Assembly (NCBI RefSeq): GCF_003122215.1
Contig: NZ_QEYD01000007.1
Span: 124,001 to 188,000 of the forward strand
DNA from: Pararhodobacter marinus
GTDB taxonomy: Bacteria; Pseudomonadota; Alphaproteobacteria; Rhodobacterales; Rhodobacteraceae
DNA: 64,000 nucleotides
Reading direction: 5' to 3'
This document shows, piece after piece, positions 17,640 through 26,093 of the stretch. A program made the position numbers and the translations under genes. The notes under the pieces are model-generated. The model had not been told where the DNA came from, ran no database searches, and saw only the letters and a program-made list of their open reading frames with translations. Every line of letters begins with the position of its first letter. The first letter of the stretch is position 1.

Positions 17640-18995
17640 ATGAGTAAGGGACGCATCCTTCTGGTCGACGACGACCCCGACCTGCGGCTTTCGACCGCGC
17701 AGGCGCTGGATCTTGCGGGCTTCGACGTCACCGATACCGACCAGCCCGAGGACGTGCCCGCGCTGATTTCCTTCGGTTTCAACGGCATCGTCGTGACCGA
17801 TATCCGGATGCCCCGACTCGACGGGATCAGCCTGATGAACCAGATCCACACGCTCGACCGCGAGGTTCCCGTGATCCTGATCACCGGGCATTCCGACGTC
17901 CAGCTGGCGGTGCGGGCGATGCGCGAGGGCGCGCATGATTTCATCGAGAAGCCGTTTTCGGGCACGCAACTGGCCGAGACCTGCGCGCGGGCGCTCGATT
18001 ACCGGCGGCTGGTTCTGGAAAACCGCGTGCTGCGCGCCGCGGCCGGGCAGAAGGACGACCTGGAACAGCGGCTGGTCGGGCGCTCGACCGTGATGATCGA
18101 CCTGCGCCGCCGCTTGCGCACCATCGGTCCGGCGGAAACCGACGTGCTGATCACCGGCGATACCGGCACCGGCAAGGAAGTGGTCGCGCGCGCTCTGCAC
18201 GACCTGTCGCAGCGCGCGGCGCGGCCCTTCATCGCCATCGACTGCGCCGCCCTGCCCGAGGCGCAGATCGAATCCGAATTGTTCGGCCACGAGCCCGGCG
18301 CCTTTCCCGGCGCGATGCGCACCCGCTATGGCCGGTTCGAGCATGCGCGGGGCGGGACGGTGCTGTTGGACGATATCGGCTCGATGCCGCTTTCGGTGCA
18401 GGGACGGCTGCTGCGGGTCATTCAGGAGCGCACGATCCAGCCTCTGGGCTCGAACGAGACGCGGCCCGTCGATATCCGTTTCATCGCCACATCCCGCACG
18501 CCGCTCGACGAAGAGGTCGCCGAGGGCCGGTTCCGCGCCGATCTGTTCTATCGGCTGGCCGTGGTCAGCCTGACGGTGCCGCCGCTCGCCGCGCGGCGCG
18601 AGGATATCCCGCTGCTCTTCGCCCGCCTTCTGGCCGAGGCCGCCGGGCGCCACCGGATCGAGCCGGTCACGCCACCGCCCGCGACGGTCGAGGCCATCGT
18701 CGCGCGCGACTGGCCCGGCAATGTGCGCGAATTGCGCAACGCCGCCGAACGCATCGCGCTGGGACTGGGCATCGAGGCCCCCGGCGAACCGGGCGAGACA
18801 CCCCAGGGATCGCCGCAAGCGGGCAAGCTGTCGGACCGGGTCGCGGCTTTCGAGAAAGCCGAGATCGAGCGCGCGCTCATCGCATCGGGCGGGGCGCTGA
18901 AGCCGGTCTACGAATCCCTCGGCCTGTCGCGCAAGACGCTCTACGAGAAGATGCAGAAACTCGGCATCGACAAGGCGCAGTATACCGAGACCTGA
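17640..18995 (+). CDS. DctD-like NtrC-family response regulator with altered GAFTGA loop
   Basis: A 451-residue regulator with three domains. The receiver (1-120) has phosphoacceptor Asp54 in VVTDIRMP. The AAA+ domain (about 143-370) has Walker A GDTGTGKE (173-180) and LLDDIG for Walker B. The C-terminal Fis-type helix-turn-helix reads LKPVYESLGLSRKTLYEKMQKL. The loop that contacts sigma-54, normally GAFTGA, reads GAFPGA at residues 220-225. Loss of the Thr usually abolishes sigma-54 activation, so this protein may act with another sigma factor, as described for Rhodobacter NtrC. Palindromes placed like binding sites start nine bases after its stop codon. Confidence 0.88.
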   Translation: MSKGRILLVDDDPDLRLSTAQALDLAGFDVTDTDQPEDVPALISFGFNGIVVTDIRMPRLDGISLMNQIHTLDREVPVILITGHSDVQLAVRAMREGAHDFIEKPFSGTQLAETCARALDYRRLVLENRVLRAAAGQKDDLEQRLVGRSTVMIDLRRRLRTIGPAETDVLITGDTGTGKEVVARALHDLSQRAARPFIAIDCAALPEAQIESELFGHEPGAFPGAMRTRYGRFEHARGGTVLLDDIGSMPLSVQGRLLRVIQERTIQPLGSNETRPVDIRFIATSRTPLDEEVAEGRFRADLFYRLAVVSLTVPPLAARREDIPLLFARLLAEAAGRHRIEPVTPPPATVEAIVARDWPGNVRELRNAAERIALGLGIEAPGEPGETPQGSPQAGKLSDRVAAFEKAEIERALIASGGALKPVYESLGLSRKTLYEKMQKLGIDKAQYTET

Positions 18996-19003
18996 GCCTC
19001 CTT

Positions 19004-19052
19004 TGGGCGCGTTTCCACCCACGACGCCCCCGGATGGGTGGATTTCCACCCA
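19004..19052 (+). promoter_or_regulatory. Tandem palindromic operator upstream of the TAXI transporter
   Basis: The perfect palindrome TGGGTGGA-TT-TCCACCCA occupies 19035-19052. A partial copy, TGGGCGCG-TT-TCCACCCA, occupies 19004-19021. Starts are exactly 31 bases apart, close to three helical turns, so two dimers would sit on one DNA face. They lie about 155-200 bases before the TAXI start, the usual distance for NtrC-family activator sites. No GG-N10-GC sigma-54 promoter was found in 19053-19206. Binding by the adjacent DctD-like regulator is inferred. Confidence 0.65.
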
Positions 19053-19206
19053 ACCACGCACAGGGCAGCCGCGTTTTTTCGCGCCGGCCGGGCCCGCATC
19101 CTTGAATCACAACCCCGCGAGCGGCCTGATGCCCTCCGCATCCCACGCCGCGCGAGGACACGGTCGGGAATTGCCAAAACACGCACTTGTCCATGGGAGG
19201 ACCCCT

Positions 19207-20181
19207 ATGCGTCTGTTCAATCTCGCTGCGCTGGCTTCCGCCGCGCTGATCGCCGCCGCACCTGCCGTCGCGCAGGATCGTGACGGCTGGCCCGCCTCGA
19301 TGACCATCGGCACCGCCAGCCAGGGTGGCACCTATTTCGTCTATGGCAACGGTCTGGCCAGCTTCATCGGCGAAGAACTCGGCATCAACGCCTCGGGCGA
19401 AGTCACCGGCGGCCCGGTGCAGAACGCCACGCTGGTGCAGATGGGCGACCATGCGGTCGGCCTTGTGACCATGGGCCCGGCCTATGAAGCCTGGACCGGC
19501 GTGTCGGAACTGGCCCCGGGGCTCGAGCATTCGGACCTGCGCGCGCTGTTCCCGATGTACATGACCCCGTTCCAGGTCATCGCGCTGGCCGATTCGGGCA
19601 TCACCTCGGTGTCGGATCTCGAAGGCCGCCGCGTCTCGTTCGGTCCTGCGGGCGGGACCTCGGGCACCTACTGGCCGCGCTTCTTCGAAACGCTGGGCAT
19701 CTCGGCCACGGTGTCGAATGCCGGCGCCTCGGACGCCGTGGGCCAGCTGAAAGACGGCCTGATCGACGCTTTCGCCTTCGCCGCGGGCGTGCCGATCTCG
19801 GCCTTCTCGCAACTGTCGGCCGAAGCCGACGTCGTGATGTTCGGCTTCACCCAGGATGAACTGGCGACGATCCTCGAAGCGCACCCGGCGGTGTCCGAGC
19901 TGACCATCCCGGCGGGCACCTATACCGGCCATGATTACGATCAGCTGACCGGCGCGATGTGGAACTTCGCCATCGCCAATGCCTCGATGCCCGAAAGCCT
20001 TGCCTATGAAATCACCAAGCTGGTGATGGAAAACAACGACCGGATGATGGAAATCCACCGCGCCGCCTCCGAGACCATCCTGGAGAACGTGGGCAACAAC
20101 ACCTTCCTGCCGTTCCATCCCGGTGCCGTGCGCTACTACGAAGAACAGGGGATCGAGATCCCCGAGAACCTGCGCGGCTGA
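19207..20181 (+). CDS. TAXI-family TRAP transporter solute-binding protein
   Basis: A 324-residue periplasmic binding protein. The start at 19207 has GGGAGG at 19195-19200 and yields a clean signal peptide ending APAVAQ (about residue 23). The family opening MTIGTASQGGTYFVYGNGLA and the segment FGPAGGTSGTYWPRFFETLG are typical of TAXI proteins. TAXI-TRAP systems take up organic acids, including glutamate or alpha-ketoglutarate in some organisms; the substrate here is unknown. The partner permease follows at 20259, with an attenuator-like hairpin between the two. Confidence 0.9.
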   Translation: MRLFNLAALASAALIAAAPAVAQDRDGWPASMTIGTASQGGTYFVYGNGLASFIGEELGINASGEVTGGPVQNATLVQMGDHAVGLVTMGPAYEAWTGVSELAPGLEHSDLRALFPMYMTPFQVIALADSGITSVSDLEGRRVSFGPAGGTSGTYWPRFFETLGISATVSNAGASDAVGQLKDGLIDAFAFAAGVPISAFSQLSAEADVVMFGFTQDELATILEAHPAVSELTIPAGTYTGHDYDQLTGAMWNFAIANASMPESLAYEITKLVMENNDRMMEIHRAASETILENVGNNTFLPFHPGAVRYYEEQGIEIPENLRG

Positions 20182-20202
20182 CCAACCGGCACTGCGATAA
20201 CG

Positions 20203-20237
20203 GGCCGGGGCGCGCAGTCGATGCGCCCCGGCCTTTT
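20203..20237 (+). terminator. Attenuating terminator between binding protein and permease
   Basis: An 11-bp perfect stem, GGCCGGGGCGC (20203-20213) with GCGCCCCGGCC (20223-20233), has a nine-base loop and is followed by TTTT. It begins 21 bases after the binding-protein stop and ends 21 bases before the permease start. Such intercistronic stems usually let the binding protein be made in excess over its permease. Confidence 0.8.
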
Positions 20238-20258
20238 CAGAAGGGGCGGAGGGATCCC

Positions 20259-22472
20259 ATGTCTGCAAACAATCTCGCGGCGACGGCCGCCGGAGCCGAG
20301 ACCATCGCCGACGGCGTCGACGAAGAGGTCGTGGCCTCGAACCAGCGGGTGTTCACCGGCACGCTCGGCCTGACCATGGCCGCGCTCTGCGTGTTCTACA
20401 CCGCGTTCCATATCGGCGTGATGAACGGCATCCACGACCGCATCAGCGATCTGTTCGGCCTGCCGTCCATCGACCTGACCGAACCGTGGCGCTACCGGCT
20501 TCTGCATGTCGGCGGCGGACTGTTCCTGGGTTTCATCCTGTATGCCGCCCGGCCTCTGCCTGACGATGCCGCCGCACGCCGGCTCAGCCCGGCCGAACTG
20601 CTGCTCGACATCGTCGCCGCGGTGCTGGTGATCGGCGCGGGCGCGCAGCTTGTGGCGATGTGGGTGACCGGCGGCCTGGTGGCGACCGGCGCCCCGGCGG
20701 ACACCTATCTCTATACCTTCGCCTATCCGCTGGCGGCGGGCACCGCGCTGGCGCTCGTCTCGGCCTGGATCGCCCCCCGTCGCAACCGGGACGTGTTGTC
20801 CTGGGCCGACATGCTGCTGGCCCTCAGCGCCGCCATCGTCGCCGCTTATATCATCAGCCATGCCGATTTCCTGCGCATGCGCGCGCAGGTCTTCCCCCAT
20901 GCCAACGACATGTGGGCCTCGATCACCGGCATCGCGCTGATCCTCGAACTGACGCGCCGGCTTGCCGGCATGGCGCTGGTGATGATCGTCGCGGTGTTCA
21001 TCGCCTACGGCTTCCTCGGCCCCTGGCTGCCGGGCGTCCTGTTCCACAACGGCTATGCGCCGGCGCGGTTCTTCGCCTTCATCTATACCGATAACGGGAT
21101 CCTCGGCCCGACCACGGCGATCTCGTCGACCTACATCATCCTGTTCATCGCCTTTGCCGCCTTCCTGCAGGCCTCGCGGGTGGGCGAGTACTTCGTCAAC
21201 TTCGCCTTCGCCGCCGCCGGCTCGCAGCGCGGCGGCCCGGCCAAGGTGGCGGTCTTTGCCTCGGGCCTGATGGGGATGATCAACGGCACCTCGGCGGGCA
21301 ACGTGGTGGCGACCGGCTCGCTCACCATCCCGCTGATGAAGAAGGTGGGCTACCAGCCCCGCACCGCCGCCTCGGTCGAGGCCGCGGCCTCGACCGGCGG
21401 GCAGATCATGCCGCCGATCATGGGCGCAGGCGCCTTCATCATGGCCGAGGTGACAGGGATCCCCTATCAGGACATCGCCATCGCGGCGCTGATCCCGGCG
21501 ATCCTGTATTTCGTGTCGATCCTGTTCATGGTCGACAAGGAAGCGCTGAAACTGGGCATGAAGGGCCTGCCGCGCAACGAACTGCCCTCGCTGCCGCTGA
21601 TGATGCGCCGGATCTTCCTGTTCATCCCGATCCTGATCCTGATCGGCGCGCTGTTCATGGGCTATTCGGTGATCCGCGCGGGCACGCTCGCGATGGGCGC
21701 CGCCGCCGTGGTGAGCTGGTTCACCCCGCAGAAGATGCTGCTGAAAGAGATCCTCTGGGGGCTCGAGATCGCCGCGCGCATGGCGCTGCAGATGGTCGCC
21801 GTCTGCGCCGCCGCGGGCATCATCGTCGGCGTCATCGCCCTCACGGGCGTCGGCACGCGGTTCTCGTCGCTGCTCCTGGATCTGGCCGGGCAATCGCAAC
21901 TGATCGCGATGGTCTTCGCCATGCTGGTGGCGATCATCCTCGGCATGGGGATGCCCACGACCGCGGCCTATGCCGTCGCCGCGGCGGTGATCGCACCGGG
22001 CCTCATCCGCATGGGCGTCGACCCGCTGACCGCGCATTTCTTCATCTTCTACTACGCGGTGATCTCGGCCATCACGCCGCCGGTGGCCCTGGCCGCCTAT
22101 GCGGGCGCGGCGATCGCGCAATCGGATCCGATGCGCACCTCGGTCGAAAGCTTCAAGTTCGGCCTTGCGGCCTTCGTCGTGCCCTTCATGTTCTTCTATT
22201 CGTCCGAGATGCTGATGCAGGGCGCATGGCTGGACATCCTGCACGTCTTCGTCTCGGCGCTGTTCGGCATCTACATGATGGCCTCGGCGGTGCAGGGCTG
22301 GATGTGGGGCCGGCTGAACCCGGTGCTGCGGGTGGTGACGCTGGTCGGCGCGCTCGGCATGATCGCCGGCGGCTGGATGTCCGATCTGGTGGGCCTCGTC
22401 ATCGCGGTGATCGTGATCGGGATCCAGCGGGGATTGCTCAACGCGCGCAATGTGACACGCGGCGCCGATTGA
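20259..22472 (+). CDS. TRAP transporter fused permease (DctQM fusion)
   Basis: A 737-residue inner-membrane protein fusing the small (Q) and large (M) TRAP permease domains, the form used by TAXI-type systems. The first about 230 residues give several hydrophobic helices of the Q-like part. The M part carries NGTSAGNVVATGSLTIPLMKK, a duplicated GLGMPTTAAYAVAA-type stretch (here ILGMGMPTTAAYAVAAAV) and SAITPPVALAAYAGAAIA, the conserved substrate/Na+ motifs. A GGCGGAGGG ribosome site precedes the ATG. Transport is Na+-coupled in the family. Transcription probably ends at the hairpin at 22520-22549. Confidence 0.92.
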   Translation: MSANNLAATAAGAETIADGVDEEVVASNQRVFTGTLGLTMAALCVFYTAFHIGVMNGIHDRISDLFGLPSIDLTEPWRYRLLHVGGGLFLGFILYAARPLPDDAAARRLSPAELLLDIVAAVLVIGAGAQLVAMWVTGGLVATGAPADTYLYTFAYPLAAGTALALVSAWIAPRRNRDVLSWADMLLALSAAIVAAYIISHADFLRMRAQVFPHANDMWASITGIALILELTRRLAGMALVMIVAVFIAYGFLGPWLPGVLFHNGYAPARFFAFIYTDNGILGPTTAISSTYIILFIAFAAFLQASRVGEYFVNFAFAAAGSQRGGPAKVAVFASGLMGMINGTSAGNVVATGSLTIPLMKKVGYQPRTAASVEAAASTGGQIMPPIMGAGAFIMAEVTGIPYQDIAIAALIPAILYFVSILFMVDKEALKLGMKGLPRNELPSLPLMMRRIFLFIPILILIGALFMGYSVIRAGTLAMGAAAVVSWFTPQKMLLKEILWGLEIAARMALQMVAVCAAAGIIVGVIALTGVGTRFSSLLLDLAGQSQLIAMVFAMLVAIILGMGMPTTAAYAVAAAVIAPGLIRMGVDPLTAHFFIFYYAVISAITPPVALAAYAGAAIAQSDPMRTSVESFKFGLAAFVVPFMFFYSSEMLMQGAWLDILHVFVSALFGIYMMASAVQGWMWGRLNPVLRVVTLVGALGMIAGGWMSDLVGLVIAVIVIGIQRGLLNARNVTRGAD

Positions 22473-22519
22473 GGCGCCACGCCCCGGTTCTCCACGCACC
22501 GGTCATCTCCTGAAACCGC

Positions 22520-22549
22520 AACGGGCGCCCCTGACAAGGCGCCCGTTTT
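22520..22549 (+). terminator. Intrinsic terminator after the TRAP permease
   Basis: Arms AACGGGCGCC (22520-22529) and GGCGCCCGTT (22538-22547) with an eight-base loop, ending in a T-run to 22549. It lies 47 bases after the permease stop. Confidence 0.85.
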
Positions 22550-22570
22550 CCGCTCCGACGGATCCCGGCC

Positions 22571-22634
22571 CATCTTTGTTCCGGAAGTATCCTCGGGGGT
22601 GAGGCGCGCAGCGCCGAGGGGGCAGACAGCCCCC
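22571..22634 (-). repeat. Structured intergenic repeat, type A, copy 2
   Basis: Shares the 5429-5460 core with one mismatch in 32 bases, and the same two following hairpins. The first hairpin is GGCGC-GCA-GCGCC (22603-22615), with the same GCA loop as copy 1 but different paired bases. The second, GGGGGC-AGACA-GCCCCC, is identical. It lies 3' of the GlsB-like gene on the minus strand and after the TRAP terminator on the plus strand. Confidence 0.75.
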
Positions 22635-22734
22635 TTCCGCGCCGCCGCAGGCGGCGCGCCGGTCGCCCGAGGAGCGGATGCCGCAGGCAGCCGGGACGAG
22701 GGCGAAACCCCTCCCCCCTATCCTGCGTGAGACG

Positions 22735-22971
22735 TCAGCGCCGCAGCCGCTGCCACACCCAGATCAGCGCCATCGAGGCCAGCACCGCCAGCACGAAGGT
22801 CACGGCCCAGCCGCCCACCGTCACCAGAAGCCGCAACCCCACACCGCCCAGGATCGCCCCGATCACGCCCAGAACCAGCGCCGTCGGCATGTCCACCCGC
22901 GCGCCCATCAGCCTTGTGGCCAGCACGCCCGCCGCCGCGCCGATGACGATCAGGATCAGCAGCCCGGGCAT
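22735..22971 (-). CDS. GlsB/YeaQ/YmgE-family small membrane protein
   Basis: A 78-residue protein with three hydrophobic segments and glycine-rich turns (IGAAAGVLATRLMG, LGVIGAILGGVGLRLL), the pattern of the transglycosylase-associated (PF04226) family. Members are induced by acid or general stress in enterobacteria, but their molecular role is unknown. The ATG starts one base after the rlmN stop (TGA-C-ATG), so it is translated from the rlmN transcript. Confidence 0.75.
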   Translation of the reverse strand: MPGLLILIVIGAAAGVLATRLMGARVDMPTALVLGVIGAILGGVGLRLLVTVGGWAVTFVLAVLASMALIWVWQRLRR

Positions 22972-22972
22972 G

Positions 22973-24145
22973 TCACTGCCCGGCTTCGGCGGCGATCTCG
23001 GCGCGGCTCTTGCGGCCCCGCTCGGTCGCGGATTTCAGCTGCCCGCAGGCGGCCATGATATCCTCGCCGCGCGGCGTGCGGATGGGCGAGGCATAGCCCG
23101 CCTTGAAGATGATGTCGGCGAAGGCCTCGATCCGCTCCCAGTCCGAACGCTGATAGGGCGCACCGGGCCATTCGTTGAACGGGATCAGGTTGATCTTCGC
23201 CGGGATGCCCCGGATCAGCTTCACCAGCCGCCGCGCATCCTCGTCGCTGTCATTGACGTCCTTGAGCATCACGTATTCGAACGTGATCCGCTCGCTGTTG
23301 GACAGCCGCGGATAGTCGCGCAGCGCGCCCAGCAGCGTCTCGATATTCCACTTCTTGTTCACCGGTACCAGCCTGTCGCGGACCGCGTCGGTGGTCGCGT
23401 GGAAGCTGACCGCCAGCAGGCAGCCGATTTCCTCGGCGGTGCGGGCGATTTCCGGCACGATGCCGCTCGTCGACAGCGTGATGCGCCGGCGCGACAGCGA
23501 GATCCCCTCGCCATCCATGACGATCTTCATCGCGTCGCGGACATTGTCGAAATTATAGAGCGGCTCGCCCATGCCCATCAGCACGACATTGGAAATCAGC
23601 CGTTCCTCGGGCTTGGGCTGGCCGGGTTCGGGCCATTCGCCCAGATCGTCGCGCGCCACCATGACCTGGCCCACGATCTCGGCCGGGGTCAGGTTGCGCA
23701 CCAATTTCTGCGTGCCGGTATGACAGAAGGAACAGGTCAGCGTGCAGCCCACCTGGCTCGAGATGCAGAGCGTCCCGCGTCCCTCTTCGGGGATATAGAC
23801 CGCCTCGACCTCGTGCCCGCCATCGATCCGCAGCAGGTATTTGCGCGTCCCGTCGGCCGAGACCTGCCGCGTCACCACCTCGGGCAGCTTGATCTGGAAG
23901 GTCCGGTCCAGAAAGGCGCGGTAATCCTTCGACAGGTTGGTCATCTGCGTGAATTCGCGCGCGCCCCAGTAATAGAGCCATTGCCAGACCTGCCCCTCCC
24001 GCATCTTCGCCTGTTTCTCGGGCGTGCCATGCGCGATCAGCGCCGCGCGCAACTGCTCGCGGGTCATGCCGATAAGGTTGGGCGTCTCGCCCTCCGCGGT
24101 CTTCCGGGGGATGGTCAGGACGTCTTGCGTGATGGGGGCAGTCAT
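22973..24145 (-). CDS. rlmN: Dual-specificity 23S rRNA/tRNA adenine-C2 methyltransferase RlmN
   Basis: A 390-residue radical-SAM enzyme that methylates A2503 of 23S rRNA and A37 of some tRNAs. The [4Fe-4S] motif CTLTCSFC follows the conserved [10 protein letters not shown]. Other signatures are [32 protein letters not shown] and the C-terminal catalytic-Cys region [10 protein letters not shown]. The start at 24145 has GGAG nine bases upstream; the open frame extends much further upstream, but that part is the antisense-like leader and is excluded. An intrinsic terminator from the upstream IalB-like gene isolates it transcriptionally. Confidence 0.94.
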   Translation of the reverse strand: MTAPITQDVLTIPRKTAEGETPNLIGMTREQLRAALIAHGTPEKQAKMREGQVWQWLYYWGAREFTQMTNLSKDYRAFLDRTFQIKLPEVVTRQVSADGTRKYLLRIDGGHEVEAVYIPEEGRGTLCISSQVGCTLTCSFCHTGTQKLVRNLTPAEIVGQVMVARDDLGEWPEPGQPKPEERLISNVVLMGMGEPLYNFDNVRDAMKIVMDGEGISLSRRRITLSTSGIVPEIARTAEEIGCLLAVSFHATTDAVRDRLVPVNKKWNIETLLGALRDYPRLSNSERITFEYVMLKDVNDSDEDARRLVKLIRGIPAKINLIPFNEWPGAPYQRSDWERIEAFADIIFKAGYASPIRTPRGEDIMAACGQLKSATERGRKSRAEIAAEAGQ

Positions 24146-24190
24146 GCGCGTCTCCGTCTGGGTGCGCGAAAGGCAAGCGCAGCATATAGG

Positions 24191-24221
24191 AAAAAGCCGC
24201 CGGGCTGAACAGCCCGGCGGC
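24191..24221 (-). terminator. Intrinsic terminator of the IalB-like gene
   Basis: An 11-bp perfect stem: GCCGCCGGGCT at 24196-24206 and AGCCCGGCGGC at 24211-24221, with a four-base loop. On the minus strand it runs into TTTTT (24195-24191). It stands between the IalB-like stop and the rlmN start. Confidence 0.88.
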
Positions 24222-24258
24222 CCGATTTTCTCGCCCCGAAGCGGAAGCGTGACGCGGA

Positions 24259-24789
24259 TTATTCCGCGCAGCGGCTCTGGGCTTCCTCGGTCGCGGCGGT
24301 CAGGCCGAACAGCGAGAAGTGATCCTCGGTCCGGGTGCCGCGGGTCGAGCGCGCGACCAGCACCGCTTCCTGCCCCGCGCGGAACGAGTTGAGGATGCGC
24401 GCATCCTCTTCGGGCGACGCGGCCCAGGCCCATTCGCCGTCGGTGATCAGCTGGTAGGTATCGGTGCCCACCGTGACCTCGACGGTCGAATCGGGGGCAA
24501 AGGGATAGCCGCCCGTGAACGACACTTCGGGCGCGCCGCTCTGGCCCTGCCGGAAGGTCGCGAACAACAGGATATCGCCGCGCCGCACGGTCACCGCGCG
24601 ACCGTCGCGCGTGTTGACCGTCTCCTGCGGGGCCGACACGGCCCAGCATTCGCGCGGCGTCCCGTCGACGAACACGCTCCACGCGGTTTCCACCGCGACC
24701 CGGTTGGTCGAATCCTGCGCCTGCGCGGGGATTGCCGCCATAAGCGCCATGACCGCGCCAACCGCGCCGAATTTCATAGATGCTGCCAT
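24259..24789 (-). CDS. Invasion-associated locus B (IalB) family periplasmic protein
   Basis: A 176-residue secreted protein. Start 24789 gives [13 protein letters not shown]... with signal peptide cleavage after AAIPAQAQ; an in-frame ATG at 24777 is an alternative. The mature part has [18 protein letters not shown] and the periodic beta-strand pattern [46 protein letters not shown]... of the IalB family. It was first described in Bartonella erythrocyte invasion but is widespread in free-living alphaproteobacteria, where its function is unclear. It diverges from the asparaginase gene and ends at a strong terminator. Confidence 0.82.
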   Translation of the reverse strand: MAASMKFGAVGAVMALMAAIPAQAQDSTNRVAVETAWSVFVDGTPRECWAVSAPQETVNTRDGRAVTVRRGDILLFATFRQGQSGAPEVSFTGGYPFAPDSTVEVTVGTDTYQLITDGEWAWAASPEEDARILNSFRAGQEAVLVARSTRGTRTEDHFSLFGLTAATEEAQSRCAE

Positions 24790-24961
24790 CTGCCTTTCGT
24801 GCCTCCAGCGTGTCTCTGTTCCCCTCGCGTCCGGGCCTTGTCGCACAAGGCTTTCGTATGGCGCAACAGGGGTTTGCCCGGTACTATGCGTCATACCGTG
24901 AATTTCGGGGGCTGAGAAACCCCTGTTGGCGGAATATTGCGCAACTGTGAAGGAGTCCGGC

Positions 24962-25954
24962 GTGGGCGACGTGGGTTCGGGGGCCGTCCCGATGATCGAG
25001 GTCTGGCGAGGCGACATTCTGGAAGGGCTGCATCGCGGCCATGCGGTGATCTGCGATGCCTCGGGCGTGGTCGAGGCCTGGGGCGATCCGTCCGCCGTGA
25101 TCTTCCCGCGCTCCTCGTGCAAGATGCTGCAGGCCCTGCCGCTTCTGGAGTCGGGCGCGGGCCGGGATCTGCCGCAAAAGCGCCTCGCGCTGGCCTGCGC
25201 CTCGCATCAGGGCGCGGCGATCCACACGACCGAGGTCGCGGCCTGGCTCGCCGATCTGGGCCTGTCGGAAAGCGACCTGCGCTGCGGCGTGCAGATCCCC
25301 GACGACATCCCCGAGCGTGACCGGCTGATCTGCACCGGCGATTCCGCCTGCCAGCTGCACAATAACTGCTCGGGCAAACATGCGGGCTTCCTGATGCTGA
25401 ACCGGCATCTGGGCGCCGGGCCGGATTATGTCGAACCCGATCACCCGGTGCAGACAGCGGTGAAGGAGGCGTTCGAGGACGTCACCGGCGAAGACAGCCC
25501 CGGCTACGGCATCGACGGCTGCTCGGCGCCGAATTTCGCCACCACCGTCGCCGGGCTGGGACGCGCCATGGCGCGCTTCGCCACCGCGAGCGAAAGCGAT
25601 GCGCGCGGCCGCGCCATAGTCGCCCTGCGCGAGGCGATGGTCGCCCATCCCGAGATGGTCGCGGGCGAAACCCGCGCCTGTACCGAACTCATGCGGGCGA
25701 TGGACGGCGTGGCGATCAAGACCGGTGCCGAGGCGGTCTTCGTGGCGATCGTGCCCTCGAAGGGCCTGGGCGTCGCGCTCAAGATCGTCGATGGCGGCAC
25801 CCGCGCGTCGGAAGCGGCGATCACCGCGATCCTGTCGCGGCTGGGCGTGCTGGACCCCGCCCATCCGATGGCGATGAAACGTCTCGGCGCGCCGATGCTC
25901 AACCGCCGCGACATCCCGGTGGGCGCGCTGCGCCTGGCCCCCGGCTTCTGCTGA
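24962..25954 (+). CDS. Asparaginase family protein (thermolabile L-asparaginase/AnsA type)
   Basis: A 330-residue enzyme of the PF06089 group, which includes rhizobial thermolabile asparaginase; it deamidates L-asparagine. Characteristic blocks are FPRSSCKMLQALPLL, ALACASHQGAAIHT, NNCSGKHAGFL, YGIDGCSAPNFATTVAGL and MKRLGAPMLNRR. A GTG start at 24962 is chosen because AAGGAG (24950-24955) lies six bases before it; an alternative TTG at 24926 has no ribosome site. Asparaginase activity and substrate preference have not been shown here. It converges on the AlkD-like gene across a repeat-rich gap. Confidence 0.85.
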   Translation: MGDVGSGAVPMIEVWRGDILEGLHRGHAVICDASGVVEAWGDPSAVIFPRSSCKMLQALPLLESGAGRDLPQKRLALACASHQGAAIHTTEVAAWLADLGLSESDLRCGVQIPDDIPERDRLICTGDSACQLHNNCSGKHAGFLMLNRHLGAGPDYVEPDHPVQTAVKEAFEDVTGEDSPGYGIDGCSAPNFATTVAGLGRAMARFATASESDARGRAIVALREAMVAHPEMVAGETRACTELMRAMDGVAIKTGAEAVFVAIVPSKGLGVALKIVDGGTRASEAAITAILSRLGVLDPAHPMAMKRLGAPMLNRRDIPVGALRLAPGFC

Positions 25955-25983
25955 ACACCGGCAGAGGGGAAGCGCGCCTGCGC

Positions 25984-26005
25984 CCTCACTCTGCCCCAAA
26001 TACTC
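25984..26005 (-). repeat. Short intergenic repeat, type B, copy 2
   Basis: Minus-strand core GAGTATTTGGGGCAGA, identical over 16 bases to the copy at 14254-14275. It lies beyond the G-quadruplex hairpin that follows the AlkD-like gene. Confidence 0.6.
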
Positions 26006-26042
26006 CCGCGACGCCGGATGCGCGCCCGCCGATTGCCGCGCG

Positions 26043-26093
26043 GGGCGGCCCGGCCAAGCGGGGTGGGTGGGCGGGAGCGTGGCCGGGCCGCCC
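26043..26093. repeat. 14-bp hairpin with a G-quadruplex loop, copy 2
   Basis: Arms GGGCGGCCCGGCCA (26043-26056) and TGGCCGGGCCGCCC (26080-26093) enclose a 23-base loop containing GGGTGGGTGGGCGGGA. The outer arm reaches the first base of the AlkD-like stop codon. Stem sequence differs completely from copy 1 while the loop is nearly the same. Confidence 0.85.

Noticed and set aside
19160-19180. Possible sigma-54 promoter before the TAXI gene (GGTCGGGAATTGCC)
   Set aside because: Spacing between GG and GC is nine, not ten, and the -24 element does not match TGGCAC.
20136-22499. A 787-codon minus-strand frame rich in His/Asp/Arg
   Set aside because: Exactly antisense to the TRAP permease; hydrophobic codons read backwards give this composition.
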